64,000 nucleotides of DNA from Kocuria marina (GTDB lineage: Bacteria; Actinomycetota; Actinomycetes; Actinomycetales; Micrococcaceae), in assembly GCF_000786655.1 (NCBI RefSeq), contig NZ_JROM01000016.1, forward strand, positions 248,001 through 312,000. The letters are read 5' to 3'. Positions within the stretch are counted from its first letter, which is position 1; each line of letters opens with the position of its first letter. The notes beneath the pieces are model-generated. The model was not told the DNA's origin, did not search any database, and saw nothing but the letters and a program-made list of their open reading frames with translations. Made by a program: the position numbers and the translations under genes. This document shows, one piece after another, positions 47,330 to 55,749 of the stretch.

Positions 47330-47384
47330 CCACCCGGTCGTGGCTCCCGCCCGGTCCGTCCGTGCGGTACCGTACCATCTGACG

Positions 47385-47423
47385 ACGACGCCGCTCGCCC
47401 GGTTTCCGGAGGAGCGGCGTCGT
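47385..47423. terminator. Bidirectional terminator between trpD and the Lrp-like gene
   Basis: ACGACGCCGCTC (47385-47396) pairs with GAGCGGCGTCGT (47412-47423), with an inner CCGG/CCGG pair, between convergent genes. Confidence 0.8.
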
Positions 47424-47442
47424 TCGTGCTACGGCCGGGGAG

Positions 47443-47724
47443 TCAGTCGTCGATCCCCAGGGAGAAGGCCGCATCCAGATCGTGCGTGCTGTACGTGCGG
47501 AAGGCGATGTTGGTGTTCGTGGACTCCACGCCCTCAACCTTGGACAGCTGATCGGCGATCACGTCCGCGAGCCGTTCGTGCTGGTGCACCCGAACCACGG
47601 CGATTAAGTCCCACTCACCGGTCACCGAATAGACCTCGGTCACGCCGCGAATGTCCGAGACCTCCTGGGCGACCTCGGGAATCCTGTCCGACGAGGTCTT
47701 GATCAAAACGATGGCGGTGAACAT
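47443..47724 (-). CDS. Stand-alone Lrp/AsnC ligand-binding (RAM) domain protein
   Basis: 93 aa from an ATG with AAAGGAA upstream. The whole protein is the alpha/beta RAM sensor domain (FTAIVLIKTSSDRIPEVAQEVSDIRGVTEVYSVTGEWDLIAVVRV...) without the usual N-terminal helix-turn-helix. Such proteins form rings that bind amino acids and may modulate full-length Lrp proteins or act as metabolic sensors. Its position beside trpD suggests, but does not prove, a link to aromatic amino acids. Confidence 0.88.
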   Translation of the reverse strand: MFTAIVLIKTSSDRIPEVAQEVSDIRGVTEVYSVTGEWDLIAVVRVHQHERLADVIADQLSKVEGVESTNTNIAFRTYSTHDLDAAFSLGIDD

Positions 47725-47819
47725 GGGGTTCCTTTCCACGGTGTCACTTCACTGTATCGGTGGGTCGATGGCGCAGCGGGCGTCTCGGAGCGGCCAGTGG
47801 CAGGGGAGTCGTGGCCGTA

Positions 47820-48269
47820 TCAGCGACGACGAACTCGGGCCACGCCCGCCAGGACGAGGCGGTAGCCCACCAGAAAGACTCCCAGCACCGCCAGGCTGAC
47901 CAGAACGAATGACCACGCCGTGCCATCGCCTGTGAGAACACGGAGGAGCATCCCGACGAGTTCGGTGCTCAGCCATACGACCACGCCAGTGGGCACCACG
48001 GCCGCCGGACGACGCGCTCCCCGGACCATGAGCCACCCGATGAGCGTCCCCGCTAGGAAGGGCCACGCGGTGGTGAGCATGCCCAGGACGTCCTCACCGT
48101 GGGCTGAGCGCCCTATGGCGGCGAAGACGATCACCAGACCCAGGTCCACGGCCAGGAAAACGGGCCAGGCTCTCGTGGTTCGCTCGGCGGAAGGAGCTGA
48201 TCCAGGCGATTGCGGGGGAGAGGCCACTGACGTGCGGGAGTCCGATCCGGGACGGGGTTGCGAGCTCAT
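47820..48269 (-). CDS. DUF3054 membrane protein
   Basis: 149 aa. A polar N-terminal tail of about 30 residues is followed by four membrane helices (PVFLAVDLGLVIVFAAIG, TAWPFLAGTLIGWLMV, VPTGVVVWLSTELVGMLLRVL, FVLVSLAVLGVFLVGYRLVL). The conserved GRSAHGE, TAWPFLAG and GMLLR blocks match DUF3054. Function is unknown. It lies upstream (5' side) of the Lrp-like gene on the same strand, about 95 bases away. Confidence 0.8.
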   Translation of the reverse strand: MSSQPRPGSDSRTSVASPPQSPGSAPSAERTTRAWPVFLAVDLGLVIVFAAIGRSAHGEDVLGMLTTAWPFLAGTLIGWLMVRGARRPAAVVPTGVVVWLSTELVGMLLRVLTGDGTAWSFVLVSLAVLGVFLVGYRLVLAGVARVRRR

Positions 48270-48881
48270 GTCTCCAGTTTATGGCGGGTTCTGGAAGCTT
48301 CCGAACGGATGAATTTCACAGTGAGAATCGCAGGATTTAGTTCGAGTTCCACCTATAACTTTAAGAACCGGCCCAAGGCGCTATGACGCTCTCATGGACT
48401 GGGCCAGCTGAGGTCGCCGCAGCGGGGGGTCTTCACCCCGCGAGCGCACGAACCTCCAGGGGCTGCCCACATGCCGCGGATGCTTAGGCTGCACGTTTCA
48501 GAGCGCCGGCCTTACTGGCGACCTCCACGATCCAGAAGCCACCCAGAGCGGGCCCCGAAATCACCCGCGGGCCGGGGAACACCGCGGGGGAATCGCCGGC
48601 TGCACCCGTGGCATCGACGGTATGGGTCGCGTGCCCTCATCATGGCGTACTTCGCCGGACTGAGTATATACACGAGCAGAAACCCGAGATGTGTATCCGG
48701 ACCCGTTGAACAAAAGCGTCATGCAACGCGCCGTCCCGTAACTATGCATGGCGTCGTTCAGGCCGTGACCCATGGGACGAGTGGCCGAGTCACCGCCTGA
48801 GCTCACGGCCATCTCACGCCTCCCAGAGGCTGAATCGGGTTCGCCCCATATAGCGTCGTTGCTGACATACCCCTGTGGCCG

Positions 48882-48902
48882 ATAATGTACATTATGTAAA
48901 GT
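48882..48902. promoter_or_regulatory. Palindrome ATAATGTACATTAT with adjacent -10-like TAAAGT
   Basis: 48882-48895 is a perfect 14-base palindrome of the MarR/TetR operator kind, directly followed by TAAAGT (48897-48902). It would control a short + strand transcript starting near 48910. Confidence 0.45.
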
Positions 48903-48916
48903 AGTCCGAAAGTGGA

Positions 48917-49327
48917 GTGGCCGGAACGGTCCCTGGGCCTCTCCCGCCGGCACCCTCAGCCCTCGGCCGACCGCAGCGCCCACTCCGTCGTGTGGTGTCC
49001 CAGTGCGATCCCTCCGCACACCGCCCACGACGTGATTCCGTTGACCGCGTCCTCTCTGCTGGCCATCGGGTGCAGCTCGAGCAGGTGCTCGGGCATCTTC
49101 TGGGTAACAGCATCGACCTGCTCCTGCGAACCGACTACCGCCCCGGGCAGGTTCTCCACCCGGGACGTGGCCGTGGGCCATGCGAAAGCGAGAAGAACGA
49201 CACACACGTCGCCCGCTCCCCCATCCCCCGCGTGCGCTCGCGCTCCCTGCAGGAGACACACGACGCGTTCGCAGTCGCCGTCGAGTCGCTACTCTCCGGG
49301 GTGCTTGCGGCCCCGGCCGACGGCTGA
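48917..49327 (+). pseudogene. Possible degenerate regulator remnant
   Basis: A 136-residue open frame behind the palindrome. Only two pieces look protein-like: VQLEQVLGHLLGNSIDLLLRT and SRSLQETHDAFAVAVESLLSGVL, which vaguely recall the N- and C-terminal helices of MarR-type regulators with the DNA-binding middle missing. The opposite strand is also open with good codon bias (about 48956-49261). I cannot decide between a decayed gene and chance. Confidence 0.2.
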
Positions 49328-49479
49328 CCACGGGCTGGGGACCATGGTCCGTCTCCGACGGCCGGGCCTGACCGTTGTACCGGGGCCCTGCTGCGCGAAC
49401 GACGATCCGAACCCGCATACTCCGCAGCCGAAGCGGCCCCGCCCGCGCGGCGACGGAGTCGACGTGCCGGTACGCACGC

Positions 49480-49524
49480 ACGACGACGGGCGGCCACCCG
49501 GAAAGGGTGACCGCCCGTCGTCGT
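49480..49524. terminator. Terminator downstream of the YflT-like gene
   Basis: Twenty-base arms (49480-49499 with 49505-49524) with one mismatch and a GGAAA loop; the outer arms are ACGACGACG/CGTCGTCGT. It lies 53 bases beyond the stop of the minus-strand gene. Confidence 0.75.
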
Positions 49525-49576
49525 CAATTAAGCGAACCGGTCGAGAGCGCGCCGGAGGGCGCGAACCGGCAGGGAA

Positions 49577-50035
49577 TCAGCGGTTGAGGACCGTGATGGC
49601 CTCGTGGGCGCGCTCGGCCTGGACCTGCACCAGGTAGGTGTCCGCGGCGGTGGTGCGCACGGACTTGAAGTCACGCTTCCCGCCGGTCGCCAGGTGCGCC
49701 ACGAAACCGAAGATCGCGCCCCACACGGCGCCGATCACTACGGACCACAGGATGATGGACAGCCAGCCGAACGCCGGGGCGAACAGGCCGAAGAGGATGC
49801 CGATGAACAGGCCCAGCCACGCACCGGAACCCAGGCCGGCGAGCGCGGCGCGGCCCTTGGTCAGGCGACCGGTGACGTACTCCTCGGAGCGCAGGCCCTC
49901 GCCCACGATCTTGACGGTGGAGACGTCGAACTCGCGGTCGGAGAGCGTGTCCACGACGGCCTGGGCCTCGGCGTAATCGCGGAAGCGGGCGATCGTCTCG
50001 TATTTGGCGGCAGCGGTCTGGATCTCGTAGGCCAT
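49577..50035 (-). CDS. General stress protein with YflT-like domain
   Basis: 152 aa from an ATG with GAGGGGA upstream. The N-terminal part ETIARFRDYAEAQAVVDTLSDREFDVSTVKIVGEGLRSEEYVTGRLTKGRAALAG is the general-stress YflT/17M-like domain. Two membrane helices with Gly-rich faces (GAWLGLFIGILFGLFAPAF, IILWSVVIGAVWGAIFGFV) and a short C-terminal strand region (TYLVQVQAERAHEAITVL) follow. Proteins of this kind are induced by general stress; the molecular role is unknown. Confidence 0.8.
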   Translation of the reverse strand: MAYEIQTAAAKYETIARFRDYAEAQAVVDTLSDREFDVSTVKIVGEGLRSEEYVTGRLTKGRAALAGLGSGAWLGLFIGILFGLFAPAFGWLSIILWSVVIGAVWGAIFGFVAHLATGGKRDFKSVRTTAADTYLVQVQAERAHEAITVLNR

Positions 50036-50112
50036 GATTCCCCTCACATTTGGTATATATGATGCAAACTTTCCGCTTCCACCATATCAACCGGGCTCAC
50101 GGCATCGAGAGC

Positions 50113-51306
50113 TCACAGCACCGAGCGGTAGACCTCCAGGGTCTGCTGCGCGATGGACTCCCACGAGAAGTGTTCCTCCGCGCGCGTGCGTCCCGCCTGA
50201 CCCATCCGGCGAGCGCGGTCGGGGTCGGAGACCACGTCGGTGAGGGCTGCGGCGAAGTCGTCCACGAACTTCTGGGGGTCCAGGGGCGTGCCGGTGCCGT
50301 CGGTGACCTGTTTGATGGGGACCAGGCGCCCGGTTTCGCCGTCGACGACGACTTCGGGGATACCTCCGGTGGCGGTGGCGACCACGGCGGCGCCGCAGGC
50401 CATGGCTTCGAGGTTGACGATGCCCAGGGGTTCGTAGACGGAGGGGCACGCGAAGGCGGTGGCGTGGGAGAGGATCTGGATGACGGCGCGGCGGGGCAGC
50501 ATCTTCTCGATGAGCACCACGCCCTCGCGTTCGGTCTTGAGCTGATCGATGAGGGCGTTGACCTCGGCGCCGAGTTCGGGGGTGTCGGCGGCGCCGGCGC
50601 ACAGGACCAGTTGCACCTCGGGCGGCAGCTGCAGGGCGGCGCGCAGGAGGTAGGGCACGCCCTTCTGGCGGGTCACGCGGCCCACGAAGACCACGGAGGG
50701 TTTGGCGGGGTCGATGCCGTACTCGTCCAGGACGTCGGTGTTCTCATCGCGGTCCCACTGGCTGACGTCGATCCCGTTGTGGACGGTGCGTACACGCTGG
50801 GGGTCCACGTCCGGGTAGGAGGCGAGGATGTCGCGGCGCATGCCGTCGGACACGGCGATGATCGCGGCAGCGGCCTCGTAGGCGGTCTTCTCCGCGAAGC
50901 TGGACACCCGGTACCCGCCGCCGAGCTGTTCGGCCTTCCACGGGCGCAGGGGTTCCAGGGAGTGGGCGGAGAGCACGTGGGGGATGTCGTACATGAGGGA
51001 GGAGAGGTGTCCGCCCATGTTGGCGTACCACGTGTGGGAGTGCACCAGATCTGCGCCCTGGATGTCCCCGATCATGGTGAGGTCCACCCCGAGGGTCTGC
51101 ACGGCGGCGTTGGCATCGGCCAGTTCACCCGGCACGGGATACGCCTGCACGTGGGCTCCGTGGAAGTCCGGGTGCCGGGGGTCTCCGAAGCAGCGGATGT
51201 TGAGGTCCACGAGCGGCGCGAGCACGCGGGACAACTCGGCCACGTGCACCCCCGCTCCCCCGTAGATGGCCGGCGGGAACTCTTTGCTCAGGATGTCTAC
51301 TCGCAC
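50113..51306 (-). CDS. glgA: ADP-glucose-dependent glycosyltransferase GlgA/GlgM
   Basis: 397 aa GT-B glycosyltransferase. The N-terminus DILSKEFPPAIYGGAGVHVAEL and the C-terminal E-x7-E region ACPSVYEPLGIVNLEAMACG are typical. In mycobacteria the short orthologue beside glgC makes maltose-1-phosphate from ADP-glucose (GlgM) for the GlgE route to alpha-glucan; the older name is glycogen synthase. The size and the divergent glgC support that relationship. On the minus strand TACGCT lies six bases before the GTG. Confidence 0.9.
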   Translation of the reverse strand: MRVDILSKEFPPAIYGGAGVHVAELSRVLAPLVDLNIRCFGDPRHPDFHGAHVQAYPVPGELADANAAVQTLGVDLTMIGDIQGADLVHSHTWYANMGGHLSSLMYDIPHVLSAHSLEPLRPWKAEQLGGGYRVSSFAEKTAYEAAAAIIAVSDGMRRDILASYPDVDPQRVRTVHNGIDVSQWDRDENTDVLDEYGIDPAKPSVVFVGRVTRQKGVPYLLRAALQLPPEVQLVLCAGAADTPELGAEVNALIDQLKTEREGVVLIEKMLPRRAVIQILSHATAFACPSVYEPLGIVNLEAMACGAAVVATATGGIPEVVVDGETGRLVPIKQVTDGTGTPLDPQKFVDDFAAALTDVVSDPDRARRMGQAGRTRAEEHFSWESIAQQTLEVYRSVL

Positions 51307-51312
51307 ACTGCG

Positions 51313-51318
51313 AGCGTA
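51313..51318 (-). promoter_or_regulatory. -10 box TACGCT, six bases before glgA
   Basis: TACGCT-CGCAGT-GTG on the minus strand, with no ribosome site; probably leaderless. Confidence 0.5.
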
Positions 51319-51334
51319 CTGCACGGGGGTGCTC

Positions 51335-51348
51335 GCACACAGGTGTGC
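51335..51348. promoter_or_regulatory. Inverted repeat GCACAC-N2-GTGTGC in the glgA promoter
   Basis: It lies where the -35 box of the glgA promoter should be, so a regulator bound there could control glgA. AAGTT/AACTT lies just beyond it. Confidence 0.35.
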
Positions 51349-51484
51349 AAAAGTTCGTGAAACTTCCGGCGACACGGTGTTCCGCCTTGCCGAGTGGGAC
51401 ACAATGACGGGGAAGACCAGTCAAAGACGACGCCGTGTTGTGGTCCGCGAGGGCTCTGACTGGCTCGGGAAGTGAGGGGTACGA

Positions 51485-52729
51485 ATGTCACGACACAAGA
51501 AGGTCCTTGCCATCGTTCTGGCCGGTGGGGAGGGCAAGCGCCTGATGCCGTTGACGGAGGACCGGGCCAAGCCCGCCGTGCCGTTCGCGGGCGGGTACCG
51601 GTTGATCGACTTCGCGCTGTCCAACCTGGTGAACTCGGGGTACCTCCAGATCGTGGTGCTCACCCAGTACAAGTCCCATTCCCTGGACCGGCACCTGTCC
51701 GAGACGTGGCGGTTGTCCACGCAGCTGGGCAACTACGTGACCTCGGTGCCCGCGCAGCAGCGCCGCGGGAAGGAATGGTTCCTGGGTTCGGCCAACGCGA
51801 TCTTCCAGTCCATGAACCTGATCGACGACGCCGATCCGGACATCGTGGTGGTCGTGGGCGCGGACCACGTGTACCGGATGGACTTCTCGGACATGGTGCG
51901 CAAGCACATCGAGTCCGGGGCCAAGGCGTCCGTGGCGGCGGTGCGTCAGCCCATGGACATGGTCAAGTCCTTCGGCGTGATCGAGACCGACCCGCAGGAC
52001 CCCACCCGGATCTCCCGGTTCGTGGAGAAGCCGGACTCCACGACTCCCCTGCCGGACGACCCGAACGCGTTCCTCGCCTCCATGGGCAACTACGTCTTCG
52101 ACCGGGACGCCCTCGTGGAGGCGCTGCGCACGGACAACGAGCGCGCGGACACCAACCACGACATGGGCGGGGACATCATGCCCCACTTCGCGGACCGCGG
52201 TGAGGCCATGGTCTACGACTTCACCCACAACGACGTCCCGGGCTCCACCGACCGCGACCGCCAGTACTGGCGGGACGTGGGCACCCTGGACTCCTACTAC
52301 GACTCCCACATGGACCTGATCCGTCCGCTGCCGGTGTTCAACCTCTACAACTACGACTGGCCCATCTACACGCACCAGATCATGGCCCCGCCGGCCAGGA
52401 CGGTGCGCGGGCCCAACGGTCAGGCCGGCGTGGCCTTCGACTCGATCGTCTCCCCCGGCGTGCTGATCACCGGCGGGCACGTGGGCTCCTCGGTGCTCTC
52501 CCCCAAGGTCAAGGTGGAGCACGACGCCCGCGTCACCGAATCCGTGCTCATGCAGAACGTGCAGATCGGCGCCGGGGCCACCGTGCACCGCACCATCCTG
52601 GACAAGAACGTGGTCGTCCCGCCCGGGTTCACGGTGGGCCTGGACCGCGAGCGCGATCTCGCCCGCGGGCTCACGGTCACGGATTCGGGGTTGACGATCG
52701 CTCCGAAGAACTACCGCTTCCAGAACTGA
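51485..52729 (+). CDS. glgC: Glucose-1-phosphate adenylyltransferase
   Basis: 414 aa. It makes ADP-glucose for glycogen and alpha-glucan synthesis. The pyrophosphorylase signature is [51 protein letters not shown] holds the metal-binding Asp and RFVEKPD the sugar-phosphate Lys. The C-terminal left-handed beta-helix begins around [24 protein letters not shown] lies before the ATG. Divergent from glgA, as in mycobacteria. Confidence 0.96.
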   Translation: MSRHKKVLAIVLAGGEGKRLMPLTEDRAKPAVPFAGGYRLIDFALSNLVNSGYLQIVVLTQYKSHSLDRHLSETWRLSTQLGNYVTSVPAQQRRGKEWFLGSANAIFQSMNLIDDADPDIVVVVGADHVYRMDFSDMVRKHIESGAKASVAAVRQPMDMVKSFGVIETDPQDPTRISRFVEKPDSTTPLPDDPNAFLASMGNYVFDRDALVEALRTDNERADTNHDMGGDIMPHFADRGEAMVYDFTHNDVPGSTDRDRQYWRDVGTLDSYYDSHMDLIRPLPVFNLYNYDWPIYTHQIMAPPARTVRGPNGQAGVAFDSIVSPGVLITGGHVGSSVLSPKVKVEHDARVTESVLMQNVQIGAGATVHRTILDKNVVVPPGFTVGLDRERDLARGLTVTDSGLTIAPKNYRFQN

Positions 52730-52756
52730 TTCCGGCGCTCGTTCCGCGACACCCAC

Positions 52757-52790
52757 ACGGCGGCCCCGCTCACGCGAGCGGGGCCGCCGT
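52757..52790 (+). terminator. glgC terminator
   Basis: A perfect 15-base-pair stem (52757-52771 with 52776-52790), loop ACGC, 28 bases after the glgC stop. Confidence 0.8.
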
Positions 52791-52822
52791 CGTACGCACG
52801 GACGGGGGCGCGGTCGGGAGCC

Positions 52823-52882
52823 CGGGCGGGCACGACGACGCTGCGTCGCGCGGTTGCCGACGGCAGCGTCGTCGTCCGCCCG
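52823..52882. terminator. Second hairpin before pepN
   Basis: ACGACGACGCTGC (52832-52844) pairs with GCAGCGTCGTCGT (52863-52875). The stem extends outward by CGGGCGG/CCGCCCG (52823-52829 with 52876-52882) after a two-base bulge. It may be a backup terminator insulating pepN. Confidence 0.6.
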
Positions 52883-52925
52883 GCACGCCCAGCGGGCCGC
52901 AACCGGGCGCGAACGAGCTGATGCC

Positions 52926-52931
52926 TACACT
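52926..52931 (+). promoter_or_regulatory. -10 box TACACT, six bases before pepN
   Basis: TACACT-GGGGGC-ATG; the G-run could be mistaken for a ribosome site, but the box spacing favours a leaderless transcript. Confidence 0.5.
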
Positions 52932-52937
52932 GGGGGC

Positions 52938-55634
52938 ATGGGAGCCAGCTCACCGACCAGAGAAGAAGCCACGACGCGCGCGGAGCAGATCCGGGTGGAG
53001 GACTACCGGGTCACGGTGGATCTCTCGGGAGCACGGGAGCCGGGCGCCACGACGTTCGGTACCGAGGTCACGGTGCGTTTCACCGCGGAGGCCGGAGCGG
53101 AGACGTTCATCGACTTCATCCACGACACCGTGAGCGCCGTGGAACTCAACGGCGAGTCGCTGGCCGTGGACGATGTCGTGGAGGGCTCGCGGATCCGGTT
53201 GCCGGAGCTGGGCACGGCCAATGAACTGCACGTGGTGGGTCGTGCGCTGTACTCCCGCTCCGGGGAGGGCATGCACCGCTACGTGGACCCGGAGGACGAT
53301 TCCGTCTACCTCTACACCCAGTACGAGCCCGCCGACTGCCGCCGGGTGTTCCCCGTGTTCGAGCAGCCGGACCTCAAGGCCGTCTACCACTTCACCGTGA
53401 TCACGCCCCCGGAGTGGCTCGCGGCGTCCAACGGGGACCCCACGGGGCAGAACACCACCGACGACTGCGACGTCCCCGGTGCGGTGGCCCACGACTTCGC
53501 CCCCACCCAGCGGATCTCGAGCTACATCACCGCCATCCTGGCGGGGACCTACGCCCGGTTCACCGACGAGTGGTCCGGCACCGACCCCCAGGGCGAGGCC
53601 GTGACGATCCCCCTCACGCTGTACTGCCGGCGGGCGCTCGCTGAGTACATGGACACCCAGGAGCTGTTCATGCTCACCAAGCAGGGTCTGGATTTCTTCC
53701 CGCGGTTGTTCGCGTTCGCGTACCCGTTCGGGAAGTACGAGCAGGCGTTCGTGCCGGAGTACAACCTGGGGGCCATGGAGAACCCGGGGCTCGTGACGTT
53801 CACGGAGGCGTACCTGTTCCCGTCGGGTGCCACGCGGGCGCAGTTGGCGGGGCGGGCGAACACGCTGTTGCACGAGATGTCCCACATGTGGTTCGGGGAC
53901 CTGGTGACCATGCGGTGGTGGGACGACCTGTGGTTGAAGGAGTCCTTCGCGGAGTTCATGGGCGCGTACGCGTCCGTGCACGCGACCGAGTACACGGACG
54001 CGTGGGTCACGTTCGCGCTCGCCCGTAAGGAGTGGGCATACCGCCAGGACCAGTTGCCCACCACGCACCCGATCGTCGCGGACATCCCGGACCTGGAGGC
54101 CGCGCGGCAGAACTTCGACGGCATCACCTACGCCAAGGGCGCCTCCGTGCTCAAGCAGCTCGTAGCGTTCGTGGGTGAGGAAGCGTTCATGGACGCGTGC
54201 CGTGCGTACTTCCGCCGGTTCGCGTTCGAGAACACGAGCCTGGACGACTTCCTGGGCGTCCTGGACGAGGCCAGCGATCACGACGTCCGCGCGTGGGCCC
54301 AGCAGTGGCTGCACACCACGGGCGTCCCCGTCCTGGAGGCCCGCGTCCCGGGCTCGGCGGGCGACGACGCCGCGGCACCGGGCGCGCCCTCCACGCACGA
54401 CGGCGCGGGGTCCGGTGACCCCGCCGCAGGGGACGGCACCGCGGCGGCGAGCGCCACACTGACGCAGCGAGCGGCGTCGTTGCGTCCGCACGGGCTGACC
54501 GTGGGCCGGTACACGCGGGATGGCGATGCCGTGGTGACCACGGCGCGCATCGAGGTACGGGTGCCGGCCTCGGACACGCCCGTTCCCGTCACGGGTCTAG
54601 GCGACGCCCCGAGCAGCGAGGCCCAGGACGGCGAGTCGTTCCTGCTGGTCAACGACACTGACCTCACGTACTGCCTGGCCCATCCGGACCCGGAATCGCT
54701 TGCGGCCATCACCCGCCTGGCGGGGGCGATCGAGGACCCGCTCGCGCGAGCGGTGGCGCACTCGCAGGTGTGGGCCGCGGTGCGCGATGCCCGGCTGTCC
54801 CCGCGGGAGTACGTGTCCATGGCGGCGCGTGAGTGCGGTGCGGAGCGTCACGCGGCGATCCTCACGACCGTGCTGGACCACGCGGGTCAGGCCCTGGGCG
54901 AGTACGTGCCCTACCAGTACCGCACCGCCTCGCGGCGTGAATTCTTCGAGGCCCTGCGCAATGCCCTGCTGGCCGCGCAGGCGGGTTCCGGTGAGCAGCT
55001 GGTACTCGCGCGCGCTTTCGCCCGCGAAGCGGCGCGGGACGGCAGCTACGCCCGTCAGGTGCAGGAGTGGCTCGGGGACGAGGGCACGGTGGCCGGTCTG
55101 CCCCTGTCCTCCGAGCTGCGCTGGTCCTTTCTCACCGCGCTCACCGCCACGGGTCACGCCACGGTCTCCGAGCTGGAGACCGAACACGCGCAGGATCCCA
55201 CCCGCGACGGCCGGTTGGGCTACACCCGGGCCGTGGCCGCCATCCGCTCGGACCGGGCCAAGGACGAGGCGTGGCAGCGGATCGTGGCCGGGGAGCTGTC
55301 CAACGACGAGCTGAGCGCCACGATCTCCGGCTTCCAGTTGGCGGCCCCTGCCGTGCTGCATCGCTACGAGTCCGAGTACTTCGCCCACTTCGCCGAATGG
55401 TGGGACACCCACTCCATGGAGATCGCGACCCGTATGGTGCGCGGACTGTACCCGCGCGCGATCGAGGTGCGGACGGCGTCGTCGGACCCGAAGGAACACC
55501 CCGTGGTGCGGGAGACCCACGCGTGGTTGGACGCCCACCGGGACGCCCCGGGGGCCCTGCGACGCATCGTGATGGAACTCGTGGCGGACGCCGAACGAGC
55601 CGTGGAACTGCAGGTGGCGTGCCTGTCCCGGTGA
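52938..55634 (+). CDS. pepN: Aminopeptidase N (M1 family)
   Basis: 898 aa zinc aminopeptidase of the actinobacterial PepN type. The substrate motif is LGAMENPGLV and the zinc site is HEMSHMWFGDLVTMRWWDDLWLKESFAE, i.e. HExxH-x18-E. A C-terminal ERAP1-like helical domain starts around residue 570. Between the catalytic and C-terminal parts, at about residues 475-515, is a low-complexity Ala/Gly/Asp linker (GDDAAAPGAPSTHDGAGSG...). It trims N-terminal residues from peptides in the cytoplasm. Confidence 0.95.
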   Translation: MGASSPTREEATTRAEQIRVEDYRVTVDLSGAREPGATTFGTEVTVRFTAEAGAETFIDFIHDTVSAVELNGESLAVDDVVEGSRIRLPELGTANELHVVGRALYSRSGEGMHRYVDPEDDSVYLYTQYEPADCRRVFPVFEQPDLKAVYHFTVITPPEWLAASNGDPTGQNTTDDCDVPGAVAHDFAPTQRISSYITAILAGTYARFTDEWSGTDPQGEAVTIPLTLYCRRALAEYMDTQELFMLTKQGLDFFPRLFAFAYPFGKYEQAFVPEYNLGAMENPGLVTFTEAYLFPSGATRAQLAGRANTLLHEMSHMWFGDLVTMRWWDDLWLKESFAEFMGAYASVHATEYTDAWVTFALARKEWAYRQDQLPTTHPIVADIPDLEAARQNFDGITYAKGASVLKQLVAFVGEEAFMDACRAYFRRFAFENTSLDDFLGVLDEASDHDVRAWAQQWLHTTGVPVLEARVPGSAGDDAAAPGAPSTHDGAGSGDPAAGDGTAAASATLTQRAASLRPHGLTVGRYTRDGDAVVTTARIEVRVPASDTPVPVTGLGDAPSSEAQDGESFLLVNDTDLTYCLAHPDPESLAAITRLAGAIEDPLARAVAHSQVWAAVRDARLSPREYVSMAARECGAERHAAILTTVLDHAGQALGEYVPYQYRTASRREFFEALRNALLAAQAGSGEQLVLARAFAREAARDGSYARQVQEWLGDEGTVAGLPLSSELRWSFLTALTATGHATVSELETEHAQDPTRDGRLGYTRAVAAIRSDRAKDEAWQRIVAGELSNDELSATISGFQLAAPAVLHRYESEYFAHFAEWWDTHSMEIATRMVRGLYPRAIEVRTASSDPKEHPVVRETHAWLDAHRDAPGALRRIVMELVADAERAVELQVACLSR

Positions 55635-55692
55635 ACCCTGGGGGTCCGCTGTCCACCGAGCGGATGAACATCGATGCGTTGGGATCAACGGC

Positions 55693-55698
55693 TAGCAT
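55693..55698 (+). promoter_or_regulatory. -10 box TAGCAT for the HIRAN-like gene
   Basis: TAGCAT lies 51 bases before the ATG; the leader carries GAGGGAGA as ribosome site. Confidence 0.35.
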
Positions 55699-55749
55699 GT
55701 GGTGTGATGCCGCGGCGGAGCACCCGTCGGCGCTATTGCGAGGGAGACC

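Larger units (their letters stand above)
48270..49479. other. Gene-poor stretch of atypical composition
   Basis: About 1.2 kb without a gene I can support. The part from 48300 to 48900 is clearly more A/T-rich than the surroundings and has stop codons in all frames at short intervals. I see no tRNA or known RNA in it. It ends in a palindrome and promoter-like box (48882-48902), then a possible degenerate coding remnant. Confidence 0.6.

Noticed and set aside
48336-48352. tRNA T-loop-like sequence AGTTCGAGTTCCACC
   Set aside because: The flanking bases do not form a T-stem, and no acceptor, D or anticodon arms can be drawn.
49061-49135. Histidine-kinase N-box resemblance (VQLEQVLGHLLGNSIDLL)
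   Set aside because: No HisKA part upstream and no DxGxG box downstream; a short chance match is more likely.
48561-49481. A 306-codon minus-strand frame across the gene-poor stretch
   Set aside because: The product is Arg/Gly-rich low complexity over most of its length and changes character in the A/T-rich part; no ribosome site.
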